DNA of 17,158 nucleotides from Halobacteriales archaeon SW_10_68_16 (GCA_003023485.1 PXSG01000002.1:1-17158), one strand, 5' to 3'. Numbered from the stretch's first letter, positions 1 through 7,428 are shown. Made by a program: numbers and translations. The notes: generated from the sequence alone by a model not told the origin.

Positions 1-1311
1 GAGTACGCGGGCTACGATGTCGAGCGCCACTACTACGTCAACGACGCCGGCCGCCAGATCGCCGTGTTCACCTGGGCCTACGAGACCTTCGACGAGGCTG
101 ACCTGCCGGACCCGGAACGCGACTCCCCGGAGTACGACCTCGTCCGCTACTACCGCAAGGGCAACGAGTTCCTCGAGGAGGGCGACCCGGAGGAGGTCGC
201 GGCGGCCGAGGACGAGATCGACGCCATCCTGCAGGGACTGGAGGCCGGCGACGAGGATGTCTACGAGCGCGTGGGCGAAGTCGTGGATACCGTCCTCTCG
301 GGGATGCGCGAGACGCTCGAGCGGTTGCCCGCGGAGTTCGACGAGTTCGTCAAGGAGACCCGCTTCATGCGGGACGGCTCGACCGACGACGTGGTCGAGC
401 GGCTCACGGACCTCGACGGGGCGGTCTACGAGGAGGGCGCCTGGCAACTGGAGTTCGAAGACATCGACAAGAACCTCGTCTTCCTGCGCGCTGACGGGAC
501 CTCGCTGTACACGACACGCGACCTCGCCCACCACGAGTGGAAGTTCGAGCACTTCGACGAGGCCGTGACCGTCCTCGGCGAGGATCACAAACTCCAGGCC
601 GAACAACTCTCGACCACGCTCTCGATGCTCGGTCACGACACCGACAGGCTGCGGTCGGTCCACTACTCGTGGGTGAACCTCCCGGCGGGTGGGATGAGCA
701 CCCGCGAGGGGACCGGTATCGACCTCGACGACCTGCTGGATGAGGCCATCGACCGCGCCCGGGGGGAGGTCCGGGACCGCCTGGAAGGCAGGCTCCGGGA
801 CGACGACCTCACCGACGCGGACGTCGAACGGATCGCCCACCAGGTCGGCATCGGGGCCGTCCGCTACGACATCGTCGCCACCCAGCCCTCGAAGGGCATC
901 ACCTTCGAGTGGGAGGACGCGCTGGATTTCGAGGCACAGAGCGCACCCTACGTCCAGTACACCCACGCCCGCGCCTGTGGCATCCTCGGGGAGGCACGGG
1001 CCGCCGGTCACGAGGTCCCCGAGACGGTCGACGCCGCCGCGCTGGAAGAGCCCGCGGCACGCGAGTTGCTGCGGGTCATCGCGCGGTTCCCGGCGGCCAT
1101 CGAGAGTGCCAGCGAGGACCTCCGGCCCCACGTCGTCGCCACCTACACCAGGGAGTTCGCCGAGGCGTTCAACGCCTTCTACAGGGAGTGTCCGGTGCTG
1201 GACGCGGCCGGCGAGACGCGGGACGCACGGTTCGCACTCGTCGTCGCCGCGCGCAACACCGTCGCGAACGCACTCGACGCGCTCGGCGTCGAAGCACCCG
1301 AGTCGATGTAG
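1..1311 (+). CDS. argS: Arginyl-tRNA synthetase, 3' part (5' end outside window)
   Basis: Class I aminoacyl-tRNA synthetase that charges tRNA-Arg with arginine in the cytoplasm. The frame is open from base 1 and ends at TAG 1309-1311, giving the last 436 residues; the ATP-binding HIGH region and N-terminal domain lie outside the window. Seen: [10 protein letters not shown] at the left edge, a typical ArgRS segment just after the HIGH half of the active site; GGMSTREG around base 690, the ArgRS form of the KMSKS loop; and [10 protein letters not shown] around base 955, which opens the DALR anticodon-binding domain. The C-terminus ([13 protein letters not shown]) is in the normal place for the family, so the 3' end looks intact. 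Base composition and codon use are typical of the host, unlike the AT-rich Fic gene that follows convergently. Identification is firm. Confidence 0.96.
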   Translation, partial: EYAGYDVERHYYVNDAGRQIAVFTWAYETFDEADLPDPERDSPEYDLVRYYRKGNEFLEEGDPEEVAAAEDEIDAILQGLEAGDEDVYERVGEVVDTVLSGMRETLERLPAEFDEFVKETRFMRDGSTDDVVERLTDLDGAVYEEGAWQLEFEDIDKNLVFLRADGTSLYTTRDLAHHEWKFEHFDEAVTVLGEDHKLQAEQLSTTLSMLGHDTDRLRSVHYSWVNLPAGGMSTREGTGIDLDDLLDEAIDRARGEVRDRLEGRLRDDDLTDADVERIAHQVGIGAVRYDIVATQPSKGITFEWEDALDFEAQSAPYVQYTHARACGILGEARAAGHEVPETVDAAALEEPAARELLRVIARFPAAIESASEDLRPHVVATYTREFAEAFNAFYRECPVLDAAGETRDARFALVVAARNTVANALDALGVEAPESM

Positions 1312-1416
1312 GCCCGGACCGACGAATTGCTGCGGCTCGTACCGAAGAGAGTGAAACAACGGCATCTGTTCCGGAACTGGCAGGCGGGGGCGGGCAACAT
1401 ACAGAGGATTAGTCTG
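1312..1416. other. Intergenic spacer between argS and fic, edge of AT-rich island
   Basis: Convergent 105-nt spacer. A perfect 10-bp palindrome GTTCCGGAAC lies at 1368-1377. Composition changes from GC-rich to AT-rich at about 1395-1420, marking the left edge of the atypical segment. I see no U-run hairpin terminator, tRNA or direct repeat matching the right edge. Confidence 0.4.
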
Positions 1417-2640
1417 TCATCTAAACTCGTTAAGGTTTGCCTGTCGGTGTTGTCTCGATTCCTCGTTTCGAAGTTCAATGTTGTCGAGAGGTTCCTGAAG
1501 AATATCAAATATCTCGGTAGCACGGAATCGTCTATTACGCTTCTTTCCGGTGATTTCAGTCAATATACCATCTTCGACCAATTGGCTAACTGTGGCATTC
1601 GCTGCTGGATAACTCACGTCCAATTCTTCTTGTGCGTCTTTCACTGTAATTTCGGGCTGAGAAAACAAATAGTCCACTAGCTGAAGATGAGTCTTGGACT
1701 TCTTATTTTGGTACTTTTCACGATACTGTTCCTGTAGTGTCAGCATCTCTTTCGACCGAATATAGGCTTCATTCGCTTGAGTTTCAATTGCTTCCAAAAA
1801 GAACATTAGCCACTCCTCCCAAGCACTTTCGGAACTGACTTGATACAATCTATCTATATACTCAGATCGATTTCGATTGAAGAAAGCACTAATATACAGA
1901 AATGGCTCATCTAGGAGGCCACGGTCACACATTAGCAGTGTAACCAAGAGTCGGCCAATTCTCCCATTTCCATCCCAGAATGGATGAATTGTCTCAAACT
2001 GGTAATGAATTATGCCTAAATCAATCAAGGGGGGAAACTGCCAGTCATCCTCAATATAGTTTGCTAATTGTTTGATAGCAACCGAGGCGTGTTGAGCTGG
2101 TGGTGGAACATAGCGAGCTTCTTCAACATTATCACCAGGTCCAGCAATATAGTTCTGACCGTCTCTAAACTCACCAGGTGATTTTTCATTACCCCTTACA
2201 TCTTGCATGAGTATCTGATGAAGTTCTTTTATAAGTCCCAAATCAAGTCCAGAAGAGTCTAACTCCGAAAGTCCATGTTCTGTTGCCCAGACGTAATTTA
2301 TGACCTCTCTTGCGTCATTACGCCGTGGTGGATCGATCGTATTCTCCTGGCCTGCTTCAAGAGCATAGATGTCTTCTAGGTCTGCTCGCGTACCCTCAAT
2401 ACGCGATGATAGCACAGCTTCCTTTCTAATAAAGGGATGAATCAACATGTGAGGGTTTTCAACGTTCCTTCCTACCCCTTTTAGTTCGGCTACAGCCTTC
2501 AAAGCATCCGCATGAGCCATAGCCAATTTGTTATTTATTTGAATATCAGGGGGGAGGGGATCAGGATTGAATGCATCATATCCTTCGAAGTTTATAATTT
2601 CACCCGGACTTTCACCCGATTCGAATTCATCGATGTCCAT
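1417..2640 (-). CDS. Fic-family protein (class II, Fic_N + Fic core + C-terminal winged helix)
   Basis: Fic proteins usually transfer AMP (or another nucleotide moiety) to a hydroxyl of a target protein. The core motif HPFWDGNGRIGR is at residues 219-230, with the catalytic His first and the anion-binding DGNGR following; it is complete, so activity is likely. SSRIEG (78-83) matches the inhibitory-helix motif [S/T]xxxE[G/N] placed before the core, as in class II Fic proteins. GQNYIAG (161-167) is the usual segment before the core. The last ~90 residues contain a probable winged HTH (DAQEELDVSYPAANATVSQL). I start at ATG 2640 (407 aa); a 7-codon longer frame would begin at TTG 2661, but the ATG sits about 25 nt behind a TATA-like box. 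The gene is far more AT-rich than its neighbours, which suggests horizontal transfer. No antitoxin partner is adjacent; the target is unknown. Confidence 0.93.
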   Translation of the reverse strand: MDIDEFESGESPGEIINFEGYDAFNPDPLPPDIQINNKLAMAHADALKAVAELKGVGRNVENPHMLIHPFIRKEAVLSSRIEGTRADLEDIYALEAGQENTIDPPRRNDAREVINYVWATEHGLSELDSSGLDLGLIKELHQILMQDVRGNEKSPGEFRDGQNYIAGPGDNVEEARYVPPPAQHASVAIKQLANYIEDDWQFPPLIDLGIIHYQFETIHPFWDGNGRIGRLLVTLLMCDRGLLDEPFLYISAFFNRNRSEYIDRLYQVSSESAWEEWLMFFLEAIETQANEAYIRSKEMLTLQEQYREKYQNKKSKTHLQLVDYLFSQPEITVKDAQEELDVSYPAANATVSQLVEDGILTEITGKKRNRRFRATEIFDILQEPLDNIELRNEESRQHRQANLNEFR

Positions 2641-2660
2641 ACTACCCGTCCAGCCCGCCA

Positions 2661-2684
2661 ATTATTAAACTTTCCTCTATATAG
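2661..2684 (-). promoter_or_regulatory. Probable promoter of the fic gene
   Basis: On the minus strand TTTAATAAT (2661-2669) is centred about 25 nt before ATG 2640, the spacing expected of a leaderless archaeal transcript. A second TATA-like palindrome, CTATATAG, is at 2677-2684 and would give a leader of roughly 13 nt. I cannot decide between them from sequence alone. Confidence 0.5.
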
Positions 2685-2784
2685 GTTAATCAAAGGCCCC
2701 CAAATGTAATTAGGTGCCATGAAAGTTTGTTTGTGTGATTGTGTTCAACCACAGTTTGATAGAACAGAAGAAATCAAACCTCTT

Positions 2785-2800
2785 TTATACAGTGGTATAA
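2785..2800. repeat. Dyad TTATAC-AGTG-GTATAA
   Basis: Perfect 6-bp inverted repeat around a 4-nt centre, in the AT-rich region. It contains TATA-like sequence on both strands, so it could be a promoter box, an operator or both. It lies about 145 bp upstream of the fic start. Confidence 0.5.
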
Positions 2801-2890
2801 TAAAACATCAATTTTTAATTATAATAGCTTTCGAGCGATGGTCTTGACTGACACACATGACCGATATACGCCCTACATTTTGTACACCAG

Positions 2891-2911
2891 TTAGTGTAAA
2901 TATCACACTAA
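2891..2911. repeat. Dyad TTAGTGT-(7 nt)-ACACTAA, operator-like
   Basis: Perfect 7-bp arms at 2891-2897 and 2905-2911 with a 7-nt AT-rich spacer. Arm-to-arm spacing is close to two helical turns, as for sites bound by dimeric HTH regulators. It lies between fic and the DUF2103 gene, whose 3' end faces it, so it is not an obvious promoter element of either. Confidence 0.5.
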
Positions 2912-2928
2912 TAATATTTTCTTTCACC

Positions 2929-2964
2929 GGAGTAGGCAAGAGCGCCCGCTGCTGGCCCTACTCC
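2929..2964 (-). terminator. Hairpin over the 3' end of the DUF2103 gene, possible terminator
   Basis: GGAGTAGG (2929-2936) and CCTACTCC (2957-2964) form a perfect 8-bp stem with a 20-nt loop that includes the TAG stop of the DUF2103 gene. On the minus strand it is followed by an A/T-rich tract. Position and shape fit a 3'-end element; there is no classical U-run. Confidence 0.4.
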
Positions 2965-3603
2965 TGGAGGTCAGCCTCGCGTAGCGCCTCGTTCAGGTCG
3001 GCGCGCACGCGCTCGCCGAGGTCGCGGTCCCGGGCGGTCGTGACGACGCGGTTCTCCTGGACGCTGGAGCCGTCACGGACGAGCAGGCGGACGTTACCGT
3101 TGTCGTCGGCCCGTGTCGTTTTCGCGCGCAGTCCCGACCGCGAGCCCGACCCTCCGGCGTCGATGGGGCCGGGGATGATCTTCTTCACGTGGGGGTGGTC
3201 GGCGACGGTTTCCAGGCAGCGGGGCGTCGCCGCGGCGCTCGCGGACGTGTTCGACCGGATCCTCGGCCGGGACGCGGTAGAATTCGAAGTGTAGTTGCGC
3301 CCGTACGGCGCCGAGTACGTCCCGATCACCCGTCGCGTACACTTCTTCGGGTCGTTTGCGACGCACCTCGTCGGCGATCTCGCCGGCGAAGTTCCGCAGC
3401 GCCGCGACCGTGCGCTTGCTGTCGGACGGTTCGGGCGTCGTCGTGACGACGTGTCGACCCAGTACCGTCTCCCCGTCGAGCGTGGTCACCGTCGCGCGCT
3501 CGCGGGCCAGTTCGAGGACCACCGTGTCGGCGTTGGCCGTCCGGCAGACCAGACAGTAATCGCCGGGCCGCTCCAGCGGCGAGGCACACTGCCGACACTC
3601 CAT
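2958..3603 (-). pseudogene. DUF2103-type zinc-ribbon protein, frameshifted
   Basis: Starts at ATG 3603 with MECRQCASPL; C3, C6, C17 and C20 form a zinc-ribbon-like CxxC...CxxC pair. The first frame reads well to about RERRGDAPL, then loses sense. The frame one base on continues with LETVADHPHVKKIIPGPI, a segment I associate with the archaeal DUF2103 family, and runs to a normal TAG at 2958-2960. Removing one G from the GGGG run at 3221-3224 joins the halves into 214 aa without other loss. Either the gene carries a one-base insertion or the run was mis-called. Function is unknown; the family is described as a predicted metal-binding protein. It lies 39 nt downstream of truD on the same strand, with its own TATA-like box. 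The family name is from memory of motif and size. Confidence 0.75.
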
Positions 3604-3625
3604 GGCCGAGGGTAGCGGCCAGCGG

Positions 3626-3633
3626 GGAATAAG
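3626..3633 (-). promoter_or_regulatory. TATA-like box of the DUF2103 gene
   Basis: CTTATTCC on the minus strand, centred about 26 nt before ATG 3603, consistent with a leaderless transcript starting at the ATG. Confidence 0.4.
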
Positions 3634-3642
3634 CGTCGTGTT

Positions 3643-5019
3643 TCACAGGTCCGCAGGGTCACACTTCAGGTACTCGCGCAACAGGACGGTCGCGTACGAC
3701 CCCCGGGGCAGGGCGAACTCGAAGGACAGCGGGTCCCGCGAGACGGTCAGGTCCGTCCACACGAGCACCGGGCGACGGGTGCCCGCGGAGTCGAACTCGC
3801 CCGGGAGGTCGAAATCCGCCGGATGGATGCCCACGTCTTTGAGGACTGCACGCTCGATTTCGCCCGGAGCGCCGTCGGCGAGGTCGGTCTCCGTGCCCAC
3901 AAGCGGCGCGGTCACGAACGCCCGCCCGCGCTCGCAGTGGCGCCTGACCGTCCCGAGGCGCTCGTCTGTCACCCGCTGGGTGCGGTCAGTCTCGGGAATC
4001 TCGAACCCCTCGGGAGCGTCCGTCTCGACGAAGCAAACCACGTCGCCGGCGACCGGTTCGGCGAAGGGGAGCCCGCGGGCCAGTCGCTTCGAGAGGAAGC
4101 GGTTGAACACATCGGACTGGGCGGCGTTGACGAACAACTGCTGGAGGTTGGTCGGTGCCGTCTCGAGTGCACCGCGGTAGTCGCTGGGGTCGTCCTCGTC
4201 CTCGGCGAGTCTGTGGAGCATCGCCCGCTCGTACCCGAGGTGGCCGGGATACCGCTCGAGGGCAGCCCCCCAGTCCGGACTCGTCTCGTCGAACTGCGCG
4301 TCGACGAACGCGCGTGCCTGGCGCGTCCGCTCGGGTTCGCGCTCGCCGGGGTTGCCCACGTAGGCGCGCACGGCGCCGCGCCAGTCCCCGCGGACGATGG
4401 CCAGGCCGACCTCGTGGGTGACGGGGCGGAGACTGCCGAAGCGCTGCTGGCCGAAGTAGTCCGGCACTGCGACAGTCACGGTCCGCTCTCCATCGGTGAA
4501 TCCTGGCGGCTCGTCGCCCTCGATACCGGCGAACGCTCGCAGGTCGGCGGTCACCCTCGCGACGTCGTCCGGATTCGTGGGCTCACGGATTGTGACCTCG
4601 AATTCGTTGCCCGCGAGGTCGCCGAAGAGAATCGGCCGTCCCGCGCGCCCGACCACCTCGATGTCGACGTCGGATAAGTCCGGGAGGTCCGCAGGCGAGA
4701 CGCCGTCAACGGAGAACAACTGAGTCGTGACGGCGCGCTTGTCCTTCGTCCCGGCCCAGGAGACGCGCTCGCGGGAGATACCCAGGCGGTCCGACAGCGC
4801 CCCCGCGAAGTCGTTGGTGTCCCAGTCCCGAAGGGTCACACGGACGACGAGGGGGGGGGAGGCGTCCGGGTCGGCGTCGACCGGTTCGGCCTCGAACCAC
4901 TCGCGCTCGCGCACACGGAAGTCCGCGGGCGTCTCCCGGAGGCGTCCACCCACCCCGGGTGCATCGCTGACGTAGTAGTCGATGCCGACCACACGTTCGA
5001 CGGGGTGGGACTCGCGCAT
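3643..5019 (-). CDS. truD: tRNA pseudouridine synthase TruD
   Basis: TruD/Pus7-type enzyme that isomerises a specific uridine to pseudouridine in tRNA (position 13 in the bacterial enzyme). The 458-aa frame from ATG 5019 starts [18 protein letters not shown], and the [11 protein letters not shown] segment follows as in the family. The catalytic region [11 protein letters not shown] carries the TruD aspartate; QQRFGSLRP and [19 protein letters not shown] are further family motifs, and the C-terminus ([14 protein letters not shown]) is complete. The frame stays open upstream to 5298, but that stretch is antisense to another gene and lacks haloarchaeal protein composition, so I reject it. A TATA-like box lies about 35 nt upstream. 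An internal run of nine C (G at 4851-4859) encodes Ser-Pro-Pro without breaking the frame. Confidence 0.95.
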   Translation of the reverse strand: MRESHPVERVVGIDYYVSDAPGVGGRLRETPADFRVREREWFEAEPVDADPDASPPLVVRVTLRDWDTNDFAGALSDRLGISRERVSWAGTKDKRAVTTQLFSVDGVSPADLPDLSDVDIEVVGRAGRPILFGDLAGNEFEVTIREPTNPDDVARVTADLRAFAGIEGDEPPGFTDGERTVTVAVPDYFGQQRFGSLRPVTHEVGLAIVRGDWRGAVRAYVGNPGEREPERTRQARAFVDAQFDETSPDWGAALERYPGHLGYERAMLHRLAEDEDDPSDYRGALETAPTNLQQLFVNAAQSDVFNRFLSKRLARGLPFAEPVAGDVVCFVETDAPEGFEIPETDRTQRVTDERLGTVRRHCERGRAFVTAPLVGTETDLADGAPGEIERAVLKDVGIHPADFDLPGEFDSAGTRRPVLVWTDLTVSRDPLSFEFALPRGSYATVLLREYLKCDPADL

Positions 5020-5045
5020 CCGGTGGTTGGTGTTCGGCCTGTGGC

Positions 5046-5058
5046 GGATAAAGTATCC
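5046..5058 (-). promoter_or_regulatory. TATA-like element of truD within a short dyad
   Basis: Plus-strand GGATA-AAG-TATCC reads as ATACTTTATCC on the minus strand, centred about 33 nt before the truD ATG, which allows a leader of roughly 8 nt. Confidence 0.35.
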
Positions 5059-5077
5059 GGGTGCGGCGGTATCGAAT

Positions 5078-5380
5078 TTACGGGATGGTCTCGACGCACT
5101 CGACGAGGTCGTCGAGCATCTCGAAGATCGCCGTCTGCATCCCGCTGTAGGGATTCTCCATATCGACGCCGGTATCGATGTCGTCGGGGCCGAGGTCGTC
5201 GTACTCGCGCTTGCAGACATGCGTTTTCGCGAAGTACTCCTCCAGAGCAGTGAAGTAGCCCTGTTCGACGAGGAAACCGCCCTGAGCGTGTTCGGCAACG
5301 CCGACGATATAGTCCGCGTAATCCGCGAGGAGGCGGAACTTGAGATAGGTGTTGACCCACTCGCTCCGAATGTCGACCAT
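5078..5380 (-). CDS. Small acidic protein of unknown function, possibly 5'-truncated
   Basis: From ATG 5380 the frame encodes 100 aa starting [18 protein letters not shown] and ending [13 protein letters not shown] at TAA 5078-5080. It is acidic, probably mostly helical, has one Cys, and shows no signal peptide or membrane segment. I do not recognise the family. Protein-like sequence seems to extend a few codons upstream (GTYAFLM), after which the frame enters DNA that codes on the other strand. No TATA-like box precedes the ATG. This suggests the original 5' end and promoter are missing, although a start at ATG 5380 cannot be excluded. It lies 58 nt upstream of truD on the same strand. Confidence 0.6.
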   Translation of the reverse strand: MVDIRSEWVNTYLKFRLLADYADYIVGVAEHAQGGFLVEQGYFTALEEYFAKTHVCKREYDDLGPDDIDTGVDMENPYSGMQTAIFEMLDDLVECVETIP

Positions 5381-5393
5381 CAGAAACGCGTAG

Positions 5394-5525
5394 GTGCCGG
5401 GCCGTCGATTCCTGGCCGAGCACAAGCTCCTGCGCGCCGAGGAGACGCTCGGGGACATCTACGACCGGATCGAGAAGACTCCCGAAATCGAGCGCTACGA
5501 GTCGGCACCGCGGCCCGACCGGTAA
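5394..5525 (+). pseudogene. Orphan C-terminal gene fragment
   Basis: A 43-codon frame from GTG 5394 to TAA 5523-5525, containing FLAEHKLLRAEETLGDIYDR and ending ESAPRPDR. Composition and codon use are typical of haloarchaeal coding DNA, and the stop lies 6 nt from the convergent psmB stop, as expected of a genuine gene end. The frame is closed upstream by TAG 5391-5393, only 10 nt from the start of the divergent minus-strand gene, with no room for a promoter. I read it as the tail of a larger gene whose front is lost. A tiny intact gene is possible but less likely. Family not recognised. Confidence 0.5.
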
Positions 5526-5531
5526 GCGATT

Positions 5532-6230
5532 CTACAACAGGTCGGTCGCGCCGTCGTACTCCTCGATGTCGACGCCGTCTTCGGTGACCGTCGCCAGTAC
5601 CAGCCCGTTCCCGGACCCGGTGTCGCGCTCGGTCGCGGCATGGACTGCGCGAGCCGCGAGCGTCTCGGCTTCCTCGATGGAGAGGCCGGGGTCGTACGCG
5701 CCTTCGAGGGTGCCGTGGGCGAGTTGCATGCCGCTTCCGGTGACGGTGTAGTCGTCGGCCACCACGCCGCCGGCGGGATCGATGCTGTAGACGTGGGCAC
5801 CCTCGTCATCGACGCCGCCCAGGATCGGGTTGATGGCGAAGAAGGGACCACCGCGCGCGAAGCTGCCCGCGAGCGTCGCCAGGGCGTCGACCGAGAGCGC
5901 CTCGCCGCGGCGCTTCTCGGTCAGGCTCGCCTCGGCGCGCAGCGACCGGATGAACGACTGTGCGCCGCCGACCGAGCCGACGAGGGTCACCACGGCGGTC
6001 GGGTGGACTTGCTCGACCTTCACGACGTTCTTGCTCGAGACGAACCGGCCGCCGAGGCTGGCCCGCCGGTCCGTGCCGACGACGACGCCATCCGCCGTGG
6101 TGAGGCCGACGGTCGTGGTGCCGGTCTTGGCAACCGAATCGCCCTGCTCTCCCGCGCCGGCCGCCTCCTGAAAGGAGGCCAGTTCGGGCCCGTAGGGGTC
6201 GCGGGTCCCGCGACTCTCGAAGTCAGTCAT
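5532..6230 (-). CDS. psmB: Proteasome beta subunit
   Basis: N-terminal nucleophile hydrolase forming the inner rings of the 20S proteasome. The 232-aa precursor has a 37-residue propeptide ending KTG; autocleavage would expose Thr38 (TTTVGL). In mature numbering Asp17 is present, and the catalytic lysine corresponds to Lys34 in VSSKNVVKV, one later than the usual 33 because of an extra residue in LGGRF. GGVDDEGAHVYSIDPAG and YTVTGSGMQLAHGTLE are characteristic. The ATG overlaps the psmA stop in an ATGA arrangement (6227-6230), so the two are co-transcribed and probably translationally coupled. The sequence differs noticeably from the main Haloferax-type beta subunit as I recall it, so this may be a paralogue. 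Confidence 0.95.
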   Translation of the reverse strand: MTDFESRGTRDPYGPELASFQEAAGAGEQGDSVAKTGTTTVGLTTADGVVVGTDRRASLGGRFVSSKNVVKVEQVHPTAVVTLVGSVGGAQSFIRSLRAEASLTEKRRGEALSVDALATLAGSFARGGPFFAINPILGGVDDEGAHVYSIDPAGGVVADDYTVTGSGMQLAHGTLEGAYDPGLSIEEAETLAARAVHAATERDTGSGNGLVLATVTEDGVDIEEYDGATDLL

Positions 6231-6961
6231 GCCTCGTCACCGCCGATGTCGGTCTCCGCGAGGTGATCCGCGACCTCCTCGGCGGGGAGCGTCCGGAACT
6301 GTTCGGACTCGACGTTGACGGTCGCGACTTCGACGCTGTCGGCGTCGACATCCTCCTGGACCTGCCCGAGTGCGTCGAGCGCGAGCGTGACACCGCCCGC
6401 GAGGTCCGTCCCCGGGTTGTACTCCGCCTCCAGGTAGGATCTGATCTCGTCGCTGCCGCCGCCGACTGCGACGGCCTGCCACTCGTAGGGCGTCCCCGAG
6501 GGGTCCGTCTCGAAGAGGCGGGGTTCGCCGTCCTCGATGCCGCCGACCAGCAGCGCCACCCCGAACGGGCGTGCGCCGCCGGTCTGGGTGTACTCCTGGA
6601 CGTGGTCGGTGATAGTCTTCGTCAGCGTTTCCACGCCGACCGGCTGGCCGTACCGCAACTGTTCGAGTTGTGCCTGCTGGCGCGCGACATCGACGAGCTT
6701 GCGGGCGTCGGCGACGTGACCCGCGCTCGCGACGCCGACGTGGTCGTCGACGGCGTGGATCTTCTCGATGCTCTCGCGCTCGATGAGCGGCGAGCGCGCC
6801 TGTCTGTTCGCCGCAAGCACCACTCCATTGGCCGTCCGGACGCCGACGCTCGCGCTGCCGCGCTCGACGGCCTCCCGTGCGTACTCTACCTGGTAGAGCC
6901 GCCCGTCCGGCGAGAAGATGGTGATACCGCGGTCGTATGCCTGCTGTTGGTTGTCCTGCAT
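6227..6961 (-). CDS. psmA: Proteasome alpha subunit
   Basis: Forms the outer rings and gate of the 20S core and docks PAN/Cdc48-type ATPases. 244 aa from ATG 6961. The N-terminal alpha signature YDRGITIFSPDGRLYQVEYA (residues 9-28) is intact, with the gating tail MQDNQQQA before it. SAGHVADARKLVD and GARPFGVALLVGG are typical, as is ETDPSGTPYEW. It lacks the long acidic C-terminal tail of many haloarchaeal alpha subunits and ends ETDIGGDEA. It is first in the psmA-psmB operon, with its own promoter in the AT-rich gap before pth2. In several haloarchaea as I recall, the main alpha and beta genes are unlinked, so a linked pair may be a second set. Confidence 0.96.
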   Translation of the reverse strand: MQDNQQQAYDRGITIFSPDGRLYQVEYAREAVERGSASVGVRTANGVVLAANRQARSPLIERESIEKIHAVDDHVGVASAGHVADARKLVDVARQQAQLEQLRYGQPVGVETLTKTITDHVQEYTQTGGARPFGVALLVGGIEDGEPRLFETDPSGTPYEWQAVAVGGGSDEIRSYLEAEYNPGTDLAGGVTLALDALGQVQEDVDADSVEVATVNVESEQFRTLPAEEVADHLAETDIGGDEA

Positions 6962-7018
6962 TGGGGTCTGTCTCTTCGTCGTTGGTTGTCGCTTTGTTCA
7001 CTTCGAGTAAGCGCTAAT

Positions 7019-7032
7019 AGTATATAAATATT
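7019..7032 (-). promoter_or_regulatory. Promoter of the psmA-psmB operon
   Basis: The minus strand reads AATATTTATATACT here, the clearest TATA box in the GC-rich part of the window. Transcription would start near 7000, giving a leader of about 40 nt before ATG 6961. Confidence 0.6.
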
Positions 7033-7061
7033 TCTAGATTGCTAACAAGGAACGCGGCGAG

Positions 7062-7400
7062 TCAGTACAGCGGGAGGTCACCGGTGACCGCGTCGACGCG
7101 CTCCTCCTCGGCCGGGCCGACGGCGAACGTCGTGGCCGTCCCGGGGTCCAGTTGGGTGTGACCGGCGTCGCGGACGACGGCGTGTGGGAGTCCCTCGACG
7201 TCGGCGATTTCCGCGAGTTCGAAGAGCGTGGACTCGCCGTCGGCACGCAGGACGACCTTCTTCTGGCCGTCGCCCTTCCAGTCCGAGCGCGTCTTCTCGT
7301 CGGCCGCCTCGTAGGCCATCAGCGAGGCGTGGGCGACCTGTGCTGCGAGTTTTCCCGCGCCCATGCCGAGGTCCCCGCGGGCGACGATCGCCTGTTTCAT
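7062..7400 (-). CDS. pth2: Peptidyl-tRNA hydrolase, archaeal Pth2 type
   Basis: Hydrolyses the ester bond of peptidyl-tRNA to recycle tRNAs from stalled ribosomes. The 112-aa length is normal for Pth2. [26 protein letters not shown] holds the conserved start, with the [16 protein letters not shown] helix typical of the family (Lys and His of the active site). [12 protein letters not shown] and the C-terminal [16 protein letters not shown], with the conserved TxLxPGxxT, are also present. It starts at ATG 7400, directly behind an 8-bp dyad that overlaps the probable TATA box, and is divergent from dcd. Its stop is about 100 nt before the psmA start. Confidence 0.95.
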   Translation of the reverse strand: MKQAIVARGDLGMGAGKLAAQVAHASLMAYEAADEKTRSDWKGDGQKKVVLRADGESTLFELAEIADVEGLPHAVVRDAGHTQLDPGTATTFAVGPAEEERVDAVTGDLPLY

Positions 7401-7401
7401 G

Positions 7402-7428
7402 CTATCCGTAGGGGGTGCGAACGGATAG
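7402..7428. promoter_or_regulatory. Dyad over the pth2 promoter, candidate operator
   Basis: CTATCCGT (7402-7409) and ACGGATAG (7421-7428) form a perfect 8-bp inverted repeat with an 11-nt spacer. On the minus strand the distal arm, CTATCCGT, falls about 25 nt before the pth2 ATG, where a TATA box is expected, and the proximal arm ends just before the ATG. A protein bound here would cover the whole core promoter of a leaderless gene. Confidence 0.5.

Larger units (their letters stand above)
2685..2928. other. AT-rich non-coding stretch upstream of fic
   Basis: Very AT-rich, unlike the rest of the window. It holds two dyads (2785-2800 and 2891-2911, listed separately), several TATA-like sequences and no recognisable gene. 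One short frame, ATG 2719 to TGA 2847 (42 aa, starting MKVCLCDC), is open on the plus strand; it is short enough to be chance in this composition and I do not call it a gene. No tRNA, integrase or transposase remnant is visible. Confidence 0.5.

Noticed and set aside
2857..3294. 145-aa plus-strand frame starting in the AT-rich region near the dyad
   Set aside because: Most of it is antisense to the DUF2103 gene and Arg/Ser-rich; codon composition is that of a shadow frame.
5020..5298. 93-residue N-terminal extension of TruD
   Set aside because: Ser/Arg/Thr-rich, not acidic, overlaps another gene out of frame, and lies beyond a good ATG with a TATA-like box.
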